NCBI GenBank assembly: GCA_029582165.1
Contig: CM055869.1
Coordinates: 56,679,518 to 56,743,517 of the forward strand
Reading direction: 5' to 3'
DNA from: Portulaca oleracea
Lineage: Eukaryota > Streptophyta > Magnoliopsida > Caryophyllales > Portulacaceae
DNA length: 64,000 nucleotides
The notes beneath the pieces were generated by a model, which saw nothing but the letters and a program-made list of their open reading frames with translations, did no database searches and was not told where the DNA came from. This document shows positions 35,030 to 46,013 of this stretch, one piece after another; position 1 is the first letter of the stretch; every line of letters begins with the position of its first letter. The position numbers and the translations under genes were made by a program.

Positions 35030-35245
35030 ATCTTTTTTTATTATTAAAAGCCAAAATACTTAAAATTTCATTCAAAAAAGCAAAATACAAACTAAACAAC
35101 AAACAATCACCACCAAAAGAAAAGGGCTACAACCAAACTGTTAAAAAATAACACAACAAAGACTTTTGCAAACACCACAGTCAAACGAAGTCTCTTATAC
35201 ATCGCAAATAAGATGCAAGATCAATGAAATCAACTTAATGGGTCA
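35030..35245 (-). mobile_element. Possible LINE 3'-end copy
   Basis: TTTTTTTATTATTAAAAGCC followed by CAAAATAC and A/C-rich sequence, resembling the minus-oriented LINE tails elsewhere. No clear duplication. Confidence 0.35.
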
Positions 35246-35980
35246 TCAAAGACTCGCGCGCCTATAAAATTATCAATAATCACAGCCCTTCCGCCTATCT
35301 TAGTTTCAATATTATTGAAACTGTCATCTTCCAATCTGTGTGCACCTTCTCATCTAAGCAGTTTGTTTTCCCCTTTTTTCATAAGATGGTTATACTATTT
35401 GTGTGAGGGCCAAGCAAACATAAGACTTTGGTGTACAAGTAGTATTTAATTTGTGTTATTGCTTGCTTTAGTGCCTGAATTTGATCAAATATTAAGGAGC
35501 AGTTGTGGTGGTTGCAAAACGAGACAAGGCAGCTACATATACATGGAATGGAAAAAATAAAGCTAAGCAATCAGGACATGCATTGCTGCAACTTGAAAGA
35601 TGGGCTAAATTTTCTATAATTATAAAATATTAAAAAGGGGTAAAATTAAAAAAGAAAAAAGAAAAGGGGAAAGGTAAAGGAAAATGAAGGGCAAGTGTAA
35701 TGCAGTGGTGGTTGAAGACTTGAAGTTGAAGGGGGAGGTTATCGATTAGAGTTCCAATGCACACACCGCGGCGAGCCGAGGCTGCTTCTTCTTCGTCTCA
35801 TTCTCTTTCCATAGACTATAATTTAATGCAGGGTGATTTTGGGGGTTTTTTTTTTAAAAGAAAAGGAAAAAAGTATCTCCATATCATAGCTTATGTGCCA
35901 TGCCAATGATGCCATCCAGCTATCCTAGAGATGAGCGCCCCCTCTCACCTTTCTGTTTTTTTTAGCTTTTAAATAATATA
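35246..35980. other. Intergenic, no gene seen
   Basis: A small GC-rich patch (CACCGCGGCGAGCCGAGG, ~35,765) stands out but no ORF or RNA is evident. Confidence 0.45.
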
Positions 35981-36171
35981 AGCCCTGTTATTTGAATTTG
36001 TAACTCTTTCCAATTCAATCTAATCTAATCCAATTCAATCTAATATAATATAAATCTTACATAATTCCCAAAAAAAATCCTCTCTACAAACACAATTCCC
36101 CAAAAAAACATTATAACTTATCCAATCTAATCCATCCAAATCCCATTTTATCTAATCCAAAGAACATGACC
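35981..36171. mobile_element. MITE of the GGATTGG/CCAATC family
   Basis: AGCCCTGTTATTTGAAT to AATCCAAAGAACATGACC with ATA on both sides (35,978-35,980, 36,172-36,174). The interior AATCTAATCCAATTCAATC is the inverse of the GGATTGG element at 28.05 kb. Confidence 0.75.
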
Positions 36172-36184
36172 ATAGTTAGACTTA

Positions 36185-36455
36185 GAGGGAAGGCAATGGG
36201 TTAGGTCCAATCAGACCCAGACCCGGATTCAGATATGTCATTTGTTTCTGACACAGACCCGACCAGTGAGTCGATGGGTCTAAAAATCTGGACCTATATC
36301 CAAACCCGTCGGGTTCGTGGATCCATAATGGGTCTAACATTCTTATGCATTTTTATTAGATTTATCAATTTTTTGGGTTAAGTTTATACGTGCACATTTG
36401 TATAATAATAACTATATCCACACCTATCTGGATTAAGACCTACTGTCATCCCTAA
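36185..36455. repeat. GACCCGAC-rich repeat, hAT-MITE-like
   Basis: CCAGACCCGGATTCAGA, CAGACCCGACC and AAACCCGTCGGG words with a right end GTCATCCCTA like the hAT MITE termini. No matching left end. Confidence 0.35.
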
Positions 36456-36460
36456 ATATA

Positions 36461-36663
36461 CTCCCTCCATTGTGAGACTTGTTCATAATTTTTATGAAAA
36501 TATTTTAATTATTTATCTTAGAAAAGATTCTTGTGCAAAGGGGATATTATTTGCATCTGAATCTTTTAAATTGCACTTGAATATGTTTCCTTTAAAAGTT
36601 TGTGTATTATTTTAGAAAAGAGTAGATAATGATATAGAAATAATATAGTCATTTAGGCAGGAG
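36461..36663. mobile_element. Possible Stowaway-type MITE
   Basis: TA-CTCCCTCCATTGTGAGAC at left. The candidate right end GGCAGGAG-TA is weak. Confidence 0.3.
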
Positions 36664-36939
36664 TAAAGGTCGTGGACAAACTCGTTTTCTTTAAAAAAAA
36701 TGTTTACGCTATAAAGGTCGTGAATAAACTCACTTTCTTTAAAAACTGTTTACTTTATACTATAAATTTTCAAATGGATAAAGCTTATTCTTACTTAAAG
36801 TACTAAGAAGTAATTTATTTCTCACATTAAAGTCCTCTTCTTCGCGAGGATAAACTACCCACAATATTTTTTTTATCTACTTCTGTATAAACTACCTTAG
36901 CCTACCTAAATCGATACAACTTTTTTATTGTGAAAATGG

Positions 36940-37780
36940 GAAATCACATTATGTCGGGATAAGAACTGGCTCAAAATGCCATGGAGTGTCAAAGGTGTAG
37001 GATAATGTTGTGAAATTCACAAGTATGTTTGGTTCAGGTGATTCGAGTTAGCGAAGTTTCGTGGGAGTGTCTTGAGATGAAAACGGTGCAATATCGTTAT
37101 ATTCGAGTCATAAAGAAATGTACAAAAATATTAGAGCCATTGTCAAGACCATCGTGAGATTTACAAAAGAGTTTCCTGTTGATATCGGGCTTCATCAAGG
37201 GTCTGCTCTTAATTAATCTATTTCTATTTAATGTGGTTATGGATGAGTTAATTAACTAAGGACATTCAGGATGAATTGTCGTTGTGTATGCTCTTTGCGG
37301 ATGATATAGTTCCGATTGATGAGTCACGCGAAAGATTGAATGATAAGGTGGAGGCCTGGAGCTTTGATGTGAAGCTTTGGAATATAAGAGTTTTAGATTG
37401 AGTAAGTCGAAAAGGAAGTATATTAGATGTCAGTTTAACGGAGTTGATCGAGAAGGCAACGGTGAATCAATAACGATTGGGGGGGGGGGGGGACAATTAT
37501 TCCTAGGGTGGAGAAATTTCGATACTTGAGATATATTTTATAGAGTGATGGAGATATTAGCAATGACATAACACATCGGATTAACATGGGTTGGCACAAG
37601 TGGAAAGGCAACCTCAAGAGTGTTGTTTGATAAGAGAAACCCGCTTAAGATGAAAGGTAAGTTCTATCGTCTTGTAATTAGACCAGCAATGTTACATGGT
37701 TCAGAATGTTGGGTTACGAAGAAGGTGCATTCTTAAAGGTTGAAAGTTGCTAAAACATTAGGGTATCTACAAAGATATGT
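36940..37780 (+). pseudogene. RTE-type LINE reverse transcriptase relic (second copy)
   Basis: Translated pieces in order: a degenerate GLHQGSAL-like block, then LSLCMLFADDIVPIDESRE (the FADD catalytic motif of RT), VEAWSFDVKLWN, and later KFYRLVIRPAMLHGSECW. This is the same clade as the minus-strand relic at 30.05-31.96 kb. Multiple stops and a G14 run at 37,479-37,492 break it. Confidence 0.75.
37479..37492. repeat. G14 homopolymer
   Basis: Fourteen consecutive G on the plus strand inside the RTE relic. Confidence 0.9.
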
Positions 37781-38394
37781 TCCATCTCACCTACACAATA
37801 GGTAAGAACTAATCATCCTTAGCTTATACATTGTAAAACGAATTTCGGTACATGGTGATCCTCTAAACAAGCTTCACTTCTTAAAATTTGGGAATATCTA
37901 TTGCAAGGCGCAAGAACTATTTTCCCGACAGACTCATGCACAAAATTTGGTACATGGTGATCCTCTAAATGATGATTTGAAATAGGATGCTAGTGATGAG
38001 AAGGAGTATATATATACTAAGCAACTAAGCCTAGCCAACAACCTTATGAAGCGACAGATTAAGGATGACGGGCTGACTTGGTTCATTCAGACTCGACCTT
38101 TTTCTATTCTCTACAAAAAAAACCTAGAAATACATTAACAAGTTTCTCAACATGAGGGACAACAACAGAGAACTTCTAGAGAACGAGGATGAAATTGGTA
38201 ATTATTTTGCCAGACATTTTACATAGTTCTTCAGGAACAGTCGTGCACGAGAAGGCCTCGTTCGTCAACTAGAAGCCAAGGACCTGTGTTGAATTTGGTC
38301 GAGGATGCACTCTACCCACTTGATTTGATTCAAAATGGATCAAAGGTGTTTTCTGTTGCGAATGTCCCGACAATGTTCGACGTACTTAGAGTTT

Positions 38395-39212
38395 AAGCCA
38401 AAATGATATAGTGATTATATGTCTTGCTAGAGACCTCTATATTCGGTAATTGAATATGTTTAATTACAATTATATTATTTGGTCCTACAGGGTCACACAA
38501 GTCAGTGTCCTGAAACAATGTATGTAGCTTAAAATAATATCGTATTATATTTAAGAGTGTTGGGAGTTGGAGAAATCAACTTAACACGGACCGTGCTAGG
38601 GCCAACACGGACCGTGTTAGGGTCACCGTGGTCTGTGGTGGGCATGACGCAGATCATGTTGATTCCAACCGACTTAAAATGCATTCTGGAGGTCAACACG
38701 GACCGTGTTATTGCAATACGGACCGTGTTGGGCCTTAGACTGCGTTTGATGCGTAAGTCGGTTGATTAGGGTTTTTAATAACCGTTTCCCCAAGCCATCC
38801 AACACTATAAAAGGGAGTCTCCCTGTGAGATTTATTATCCCAACTGTTTGAGATTTCTAGAGAGGCTCCAGTGTGATTTCCTGAGATATTCTCTCTCTGA
38901 CGTTTACAATTATTGTTTCATGAAACAATTCACAATATACCGTAAACACATACATATTAGATTGAGATTATACTCAATCGGGTTGATCTAGCAATTGAGT
39001 TCCGGAGTACTGCGTGGACCTACAATAGACGATTTCTCCATTGGAATCTCATAGGTCAACCTCTTCATCAGCCGGATTAACGATCATGTATATATAATAC
39101 TAAGCCTATGCAATTGTATTCTTTCCTGGGTGATTAATTATTTTGTAATTGTTATAAATATTCCGTCAATTAATCTGTATCTGTTTAGAAAATAGATCAC
39201 CTAAACCCAACA
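38395..39212. mobile_element. LTR-bearing insertion within the L1 relic
   Basis: L1 homology breaks off near 38,395 and resumes just after 39,212. The insertion contains an LTR-like unit 38,558-39,212 (TGTTGGG...CCCAACA) preceded by about 160 bp of unassigned sequence. I could not find a 5-bp duplication, so this may be a truncated element rather than a clean solo LTR. Confidence 0.55.
38558..39212 (+). repeat. Solo-like LTR with palindromic U3 modules
   Basis: 655 bp with perfect inverted termini TGTTGGG/CCCAACA and TATA box CTATAAAAG (38,805-38,813). Six 15-bp palindromic modules of the ACACGGACCGTGT type lie at 38,582-38,735, upstream of the TATA box. No coding sequence and no primer-binding site after it. 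Confidence 0.72.
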
Positions 39213-41010
39213 CTTTCTTCACTATGGATAACCCTAAGAGTCCGAAACTTGTGGGTTTTCTTCAATGTTGCGTTGAACGTTATTAGTGATGATTTGGTAA
39301 AGGTCATTCAAGTGTTTTTCTCCTCAGCTAGGGCACTACTTGGCCAGCTCAATGTAACGGTGATCACCCTAGTTCAAAGGTTGATCGACCTAAGAGGGTA
39401 GTAGACTTGTCGCCGAGATTTCGCTGCAATGGCATCTATAAGGCGATAACCAAGCCTTTATGCAGTAGATTGAAACATGTGTTAAATCTTCTTGTCAAAG
39501 ACAACCATAATGCTTTTGTTGTTGACAAAACAATTCTACGTAAATCACTATTGTGGAGGATTTGGTCTGGTTCTATAACAGAAAGGGTGTTAAATCCATC
39601 ATTATAATGAAGATATACATCCAAAAAGCGTATGATACAGTGGACTTGGAGTTCTTGTCAAATCTTCTTTTAGTGTATGGTATACCATATACCTTTGATA
39701 CATGGATTTTGACTTGTGTAACTATAGCTAAAGTATCAATTGGGATAAATGGGAGCATATATAGGTATTTTTCGGGTAGCCACGGATGAAGACATGGGAA
39801 ACCTCTCTCTCCACTTCTATTCGTACATGGTGTACAATAGTTATTATGGAAGCAACTCAGGATATGGATTTCACGCATCACCAAATGTGCAAGGACCTAG
39901 ATCTAAGACATCTTTGTTTTCCAGATGACCTGCTGCTATTTAGCCATGACAACATCAAAGTGTTAGGCTTCTAATGGTAGGCTTTCAACACTTCTCATCC
40001 GTTTCTAGGTTACAAGTGAACATAAAGAAATCCAACATCACTATGGTAGGTGTGTCTGTGGTGACTAAGGTTAAACTGCTACAAGCTACAGGGGTTCATG
40101 GAGGGGGATCTCCTTTTTAGGTATCTTGGAGTGTCGGTTAAACCTTGAATACTTAATAGAATCGATTGTCAGGTGATAATTAAGAGAATAGGGGCGAGAC
40201 ACTGGGGATGGGCCATGAAAAAGCTGATATATGCTGGCCTGATTGAAGTAGTGAATATTATCCTTAAGTCTTTACACTCCTATAAGGATCAAGTGTTCAT
40301 CTTATTACAAAAGGTCATTGTTAGATGGTCAAGCTCTCCCGAGCTCTCCTTTGGGGTGGCAGCAACTCAAAGATACCTTCGCTAGTTTGAGAAGCCCGCT
40401 ACAAATTCAAATTGAATTGAGGTCAATTTAAATATAAGGGACATTAACAAATGGAATGTAGTAGCTCTGACAAGCTCGTATGGAAGATTGCAGTTGGCAA
40501 AGAAACACTACGGGTAAGATGGGTGAATTATGTGTATCTTAAGAGGAGGACCATCTGGGATTGTGAGCTGAAACAAACCTCGAGCTGGCATTGGCGAAAG
40601 CTATTGAAGATTTGAGACATGTTCTAGGATGCACAATCCACTAGGTTCATGAACATCCTTATACCACGAAAGGTTGATATTTGTTGCTGAAGAGAGTTGA
40701 ACCAAGTGTCCCATGGCATAGGTTGATCTAAAAGTCCTTGAGGGTCCCTAAATTCTTGATTGTGACTTGTCTAGCAATTCAAGGCAGACTTAACATTTAT
40801 GATAGACTGATGAGATTTAGGATTATACTCACCAACAGATGTATACTGTGCGAGAAATAGGGTGAAACATAGGGCTATCTCTTCTTTGATTCTCCATTTA
40901 GTTGTGAGGTTCTCGATGGGATCCTCTCTCATTTAAGGATCCAGATGCCGAGGATGGATGAGGACTGTAGAAACTGTGAGGACCTCCAACTTAACCACTT
41001 TCGTTGAGGT

Positions 41011-41340
41011 CCTCCAACAATGTCGTTAGTTTTGTTTGAAAGAACAAAATCACAAATAAATCAGGGAAGTATCTTAGGATATATTATCTCACTATATCCG
41101 AATATTTTCTAGATGATTCACACTAATTTATACGCTTTCTCTTTTAGAAAGGCAATCCCACAAGTTTCCAAAGAATTGAAGATTAAATTAAGATCAAGTG
41201 AAGATAGGAAAGTATCAATCAACAAGGAAAGGCAAGATTAAACCGTTGGAGCTAAATGGAGCAATCTAGAAATAGCCTTGTGCATCCTCTATGGAGAAGT
41301 AGTCGATTCCAAGCAAGTACTGTAGGAAATCTGGTGAGAT
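41011..41340. other. Unassigned sequence
   Basis: Probably retroelement-derived from its position between the L1 relic and the tandem repeats, but without a domain or terminus. Confidence 0.3.
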
Positions 41341-41480
41341 TTCTGACTGTAGCCAACGAGTCCTTGGTGAGTTATGTAGCCAGTAAGATAATTCTGGTGA
41401 GGTAACCAAGGATCTTGGTGAGTGATGTAGCCAAATATGTTGGTGAGGTGTTGTGTAGCAAAGCCTTGAAGTACTAAGGC
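41325..41480. repeat. Degenerate TTGGTGAG...GTAGCC repeats
   Basis: Five units beginning YTGGTGAG at intervals of roughly 20-33 bp, several followed by ATGTAGCCA. Less regular than the adjacent 27-bp array, which shares its GTGAGG word. Confidence 0.6.
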
Positions 41481-41517
41481 TTTGTGAGGTTAATATCCAA
41501 TGTAATTCATCATGCTC

Positions 41518-41651
41518 TTCTCTGCCTCGTCTGTGAGGCCCCTCTTCTTGCCTCGTCTGTGAGGTCCCTCTTCTCTGCCTTGTTTGTGAGGCCCCTCTTC
41601 TCTACCTCGTCTATGAGGTCTCTCTTCTCTGCCTCGTTTGTGAGGTCCCTC
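41518..41651. repeat. 27-bp minisatellite, five units
   Basis: Units of 27, 26, 27, 27 and 27 bp, type TTCTCTGCCTCGTCTGTGAG followed by GYCCCTC. Three of the units stay in phase as nine-codon repeats (CLVCEAPLL-like), but stops follow before the next ORF, so coding is not supported. Confidence 0.88.
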
Positions 41652-41746
41652 AACAGAAACTGAATCTCAATTTCTGTCCTTGTAAGCAGTCATCAAAGAC
41701 CTCACTGTCTTGATTCTGCTAAGTTCTCTAACCTCATCTATTTCTG

Positions 41747-41989
41747 TTGTACCTCAACGTTTATCTACTAAAGAAGTATTATTCAGTTCATTCAAGTGCT
41801 ATTAAGGCCATTATGTTTATATGTGAAGAACTCTGTATCAAACCTATTTACCCCTCCAAAGGTCCCAACAAGGACTGGGTAGAGGAAGCAATTGAGATGC
41901 AACTTAGTCGAAAGGAAAGCAGTAGAGTACCTTATGTTTACCGCCGTGATTTACAATATTTGGTCAGAGCGAAACACCCGTTGCTTTAA
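41747..41989 (+). other. Unrecognised open frame
   Basis: 80 codons with no ATG at the beginning (TTG). The composition is protein-like (MFICEELCIKPIYPSKGPNK, then KDWVEEAIEMQLSRKESSR) with balanced charge, unlike the random AT ORFs around. It follows the minisatellite by 95 bp. It may be a decayed retroelement or gene exon; I know no family for it. Confidence 0.3.
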
Positions 41990-42728
41990 CAATACGTCAC
42001 ACGTACAGTATAGATAACATTACTTGTAGAAGTATCAATGGTATCATTAAACAATTACAAAAATAACTAGGTTTTGAGTTCTCTTTGGTCTTTTAGCTGG
42101 ATCGTTTATAAAATGGACGGGGTATAATGTATGTACGTATGTGTATAAGAATTGAGTGGTATGATTGAAAAAAAAAACATAACTTTTGTTTTCTTCTTTC
42201 ATAGCTATATTACTAGGAAGTACTCTGATGTACACTACTACAAACTTTTGTTATCGTTCAGTATCTTTTTTTAATTTATATTATCCTACATATTTAATCA
42301 TATAAAAAACAAATTCCTAAATTGTAGCAAATGATAGTCTGCACTTTTTATTGATTCATTTTATAAAAGATCATGGTAATATGCTTCTTTTTTAGGGTGT
42401 CACATTATTATTCTTTCCATCATTGCTTATTCGACATTAATGCATGCCAACTGAAATTTACTTTGGCAAAAGATAAATGCTTCTGTACTTGTGGATCTAG
42501 ATAACTTTTTCTAATTTGAGAAAAAAAAACCCCACCAATTACAAAAGTTCATGTTATGATTTTTCATATAAAACTAATATTTATCATTCATGTACAAAGT
42601 GTTTATTAGTTTTATAGGGAAAATAAGAAAGTTTGTATATTGCTAGTTTGTCCATCAATGTATACGCTCCTAACCAAGCCTGTTTATCTCCAACTATAGC
42701 TATTAAAAAACTTCAAAAACAAGAGATA
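41990..42728. other. AT-rich intergenic, nothing seen
   Basis: No supported feature. Confidence 0.5.
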
Positions 42729-42888
42729 GGCCCCATTTTTTTTGCGTTGCGTTTGTGTTGCGTTACGTTTAGTTGCGTTAAGTTGCAGTAGAAATAGTAA
42801 AAAGATGATGGTAATTAGTGATATGTTGCGTTGCGTTGCGTTTAGGTGCGTTGTGGTTAGTTGCGTTAACGCACAAAAGAACGGGACC
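42729..42888. mobile_element. GGCCC-type MITE with GTTGCG-rich interior
   Basis: GGCCCCATTTTTTTTGCG to AAAAGAACGGGACC, flanked by ATA on both sides (42,726-42,728, 42,889-42,891). The interior is repeated GTTGCG/GTTACG. ORFs on both strands here are repeat translations. Confidence 0.7.
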
Positions 42889-42975
42889 ATAGTAGATACA
42901 AAGTTTTTAAACACGTCAAAATAAAATTAAGATAACTAACTAGTAGATATCGAGCTGGCGAAATAGTATTACATA

Positions 42976-43221
42976 CTCCCTCAATCCCATATTAATTGTC
43001 ATAATTTTGACTTTTACGGTCTTCAATGTCACTCTTTGTTTGATAGTTTTTTTTAAAACAGTTGCAATATTGTACTTTTATGATAATATTTTTCGTTATG
43101 AATCTAATGATGGTAATTTTATATAGCAACTCATTGTATATATTGAGAAATTTATGATCAGAAGTTTTGAAATTTAACTGCACGATTTTCAAAAATGACG
43201 ATTAATATAGAACGGAGGAAG
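42976..43221. mobile_element. Stowaway-type MITE
   Basis: CTCCCTCAATCCCATATTAA to AATATAGAACGGAGGAAG, TA on both sides. Confidence 0.82.
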
Positions 43222-43223
43222 TA

Positions 43224-43745
43224 ATTATAAACCCTATATATTTAGACATAAACAGATATAGTATATTCCTTTAGTAGTTTATATCACAAAGTAATTAGAA
43301 ATGTAGATTAAAATGGCTTTGATAGCATGAATATGATGATTGATGAGGTTACATATAGTATATTGTAAGCACCTTTTTTTTTAGTAATAATTAAAATTTT
43401 CACGCGACCTAAGGTCTTCAAATGATTATTCTAATAATTATAATAATTATGGATTAGGAAGGCTTAGGTAAGTTATCACCTTCAATAAAAAAAAAGAGTT
43501 ATCACCATCACGAAATTCCATTTTTGCCCCAATATTGTCCTATCAGAAACAAGTGCAATAGGGAATAGGGGCAGGTTTTAGTGGTGTATTTAATAATTGT
43601 TATGGGGGGTCAATAATTGGATAAAAAGTTGACATCTTTGTTAGTGCTTGCAAATGTCATTCAACTAAAAGTAGTAAACAAAACTAGCTAGATATTTTGA
43701 CAATTTCTTCTCTAGTCTTTAACTTGTTTCACTTTGCAATCTTAC
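43224..43745. other. AT-rich intergenic, nothing seen
   Basis: No supported feature. Confidence 0.5.
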
Positions 43746-43747
43746 AT

Positions 43748-43946
43748 GGAGTGTTTGGCATGGGAATTTTTTGGAAAAATTAGTCAATTTTTTAATTTGA
43801 TAAATTTTCAAGTTAACAAATTTTTAATGTACGACTCACTGTGTCATTCACAAACTCAATAAACTGTTTCTCAATGGAGCTACACAAAATCTTTTCCAAA
43901 AAAGTTTTTTCCAGAAAAATCTTCCGGAAAAACTACCAAATACATC
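43748..43946. mobile_element. Degenerate Tourist-like MITE
   Basis: GGAGTGTTTGGCATGGGAA to GGAAAAACTACCAAATACATC resembles the GAGTGTTTGG family. Flanks do not match and the interior is diverged. Confidence 0.45.
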
Positions 43947-44499
43947 AAAAGAGAACTATTATTTTCTTTATCATTTCAAATGATTGAAATGATTATTGGA
44001 AAAATGATGAAGTGAAAATTTTGATTTTTGTGTGAGAAAAAGAATCGTGCTTGATCTATACTCTTCCATGTCATTAATAATTTGGGAGAGGTTTGTTTTA
44101 TATGTATATATGTGTACATATGAGAAAGTACGGGATTAGAGAGAGAGTAACCAAATTATTGGAGATAAAATAAAGGAAGTATGGTGGATATGATGATGAA
44201 GTCTAGACTATGATAGTTTGGTTATGTGATAATGAGTGTAAAGATGAACAAGAGAGGAGAGATTTGAGATAATTGATGAGGTAAAGTATAAGAAGAGTTA
44301 GATAGAAATATGAAAAAAGCTTGAAAGAAGTGTTTAAATATGACTTAATTTTTGTATGACATATTTTTCTTGTTGTGTGATAATTCGTGTGTTCTGGATG
44401 TCCTAAATTTTATTGAATATGATTAGTCGAGATCTACACTATAAGCCTATTATCTATCAGTAAATATCTCATAGTATCCTAATTGGATCCTTTGATGAT

Positions 44500-44945
44500 G
44501 TAGATGAGCACGACTTACTTGTAGATCTTGATGAAAACAGAACATGTTGATGAAATTTAAGTGGCAGCTTGCCAGAAAAGCAACTTGTAGAGCTGTTCTT
44601 AGCCAAAAAGATGGACGGAAGGCTAGAAAGAACAGGCACGCAAACAACTTGGAAGGTGACATTCTTGATGATATTGAAGCTGAGGTTGAGCGCAAAAAAA
44701 AGATTATTGGCAATGATATAGGCGTGAGATTCCTCGATGGCTCACCCAAGTAAAGTTGATATTTTGTGATCGTTGCCGACTGAGAAAGTTTTCGGTTGTA
44801 GTAAATCCTTGTTGTATTACTTATGTTTTGCAGTTTTTCCATAGACATGTGTCTTTTGAAGTGGGCCGGTTGCTATTTTGTATTGTGGTTTTGCTGTATT
44901 TTGTAAACCTTTAAGCCTTTGGCTTGCAATAATCGAAAAAAACTA
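44500..44945 (+). pseudogene. LINE 3' end with short coding remnant
   Basis: The end matches the 32.85-32.90 kb LINE tail (AACCTTTAAGCCTTTGGC, then CAATAATCGAAAA). The preceding frame 44,544-44,753 (69 codons, basic, WQLARKATCRAVLSQKDGRK) is unrecognised. The minus ORF 44,450-44,848 is its shadow. Confidence 0.5.
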
Positions 44946-45189
44946 TAACTATATAAAGGTTAAGGAACTTGAATAACGATATGATCACTTGCTTATTTGA
45001 ATTATACTTAACGGGTGCGAGAGGAATATCGATATTGGAGTTGAGCTACGCTCGACCCTTTTAAAAGATGAGCCCTAGTCTATCTAGTAATTAGAGTTTG
45101 AAAGACTAGATTATGTGCACAATATCTTCTCTTGATTTCGTTTTGTATTATGTTGATTACTCATGTTTTAGAGTTTGTTCTTCATGTCA

Positions 45190-45305
45190 TTTTCTAACCT
45201 ATATATGTATCAACCTACACTTACCTATATTTATCTGCACCAATCTATACCAACATGAATCCACCTGTACTCACTTGCACATACTAGCACTTACCTACAC
45301 CTATT
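45190..45305. repeat. Degenerate CCTACACTTA repeats
   Basis: About ten loosely spaced copies of CCTACACTTAC-like words (ACCTACACTTACC, CACCTGTACTCAC, ACTTACCTACACC). No ORF of note. Confidence 0.5.
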
Positions 45306-45587
45306 CTAAAAATTGATTATCTTAATAATTATTATTAATAATTATAAATTTTATAAATTTTTATCTCAACATGTAAAATTTTAAAACACTTTATAGCATT
45401 AACATATTCTTTTCTATTTTTAAATTGAAAATGATTTGATATATTCACAAAAGTTAAATTAGAAGAACAACATTCAAGCAATAGTAGATGATGATGAAGT
45501 GACATAGTGAGACCTTAAAGGTTAGAAAAGTAGGAATGTATTAGCAGCGTATTCTATTGATACAAATTAATATATATTAGTTCGTAG

Positions 45588-45612
45588 ACTCGTGCGTTGC
45601 ACGGGACGCAAG
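45588..45612. other. GC-rich hairpin CGTGCGTTGCACGG
   Basis: A short near-palindrome (CGTGC-GTT-GCACG) in otherwise AT-rich DNA, next to TATATATTAG. Similar words are common at ends of plant repeats. No partner terminus found. Confidence 0.4.
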
Positions 45613-45904
45613 TAAACCATCCGTATTGTTGAAAATATTATTGATGCTGTATTTAAAATAATAAAGGAAGAGACAATAATGAAAAATTAAAAAAATAGTT
45701 TTCTTATTTAAAAGAATAAAGAAAAAAGAATAATGCATAAGAAAAAAAGGGAAAAGAAATATGAATCATCAATGCAAACATACACATTAATGCACACATT
45801 AATATTACATGATTTTTAAAAAAAATTAAATAGAATCAATTATAAGTTTCCCAAAATACCCTTATTAAAATCTATATATTTCGATCCTCACCCTTTGTAC
45901 CCAG

Positions 45905-45906
<2 letters not shown>

Positions 45907-45952
<46 letters not shown>
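45907..45952. repeat. (AT)23 microsatellite
   Basis: 46 bp perfect alternating AT, 29 bp before a G-rich tract. Confidence 0.95.
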
Positions 45953-45956
<4 letters not shown>

Positions 45957-45980
45957 TTCACTTATATCAATGTCGCTTTT

Positions 45981-46013
45981 GGGGGGTGTGGGTGAGGGGG
46001 GGGGGGGGGGGGG
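45981..46013. repeat. G-rich tract including G18
   Basis: GGGGGGTGTGGGTGA followed by 18 G. Four or more G-runs could form a quadruplex on the plus strand. Confidence 0.9.

Larger units (their letters stand above)
37850..41010 (+). pseudogene. L1-type LINE ORF2 relic, interrupted by an LTR
   Basis: Pieces before RT at 37,950-38,390 (NDDLKxDASDEKEYIYTKQL, then RELLENEDEIGNYFARHF). The RT resumes after the insertion with FTMDNPKSPK (canonical MxxxKSPGPDGF), NGIYKAITKPLCSRLKHVL, MKIYIQKAYDTVDLEFLSNL and LRHLCFPDDLLLFSHDN (FADD changed to FPDD). The C-terminal zinc-binding RVT region reads YLFFDSPFSCEVLDGILSHL near 40,880. Frames are broken throughout. Confidence 0.85.

Noticed and set aside
38558..39212. 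Clean solo LTR
   Set aside because: Flanks AAGAG and CTTTC do not match as a 5-bp duplication, and foreign sequence continues to the left.
41518..41651. CRISPR-like array
   Set aside because: Units are directly contiguous without unique spacers and the DNA is plant nuclear; it is a minisatellite.
41571..41989. Repeat-containing protein gene joining the minisatellite to the 41,747 ORF
   Set aside because: The frame is shared but three stops lie between them and no splice sites could be argued with confidence.
44450..44848. 132-aa minus ORF
   Set aside because: Overlaps a LINE 3' end on the plus strand; no domain.
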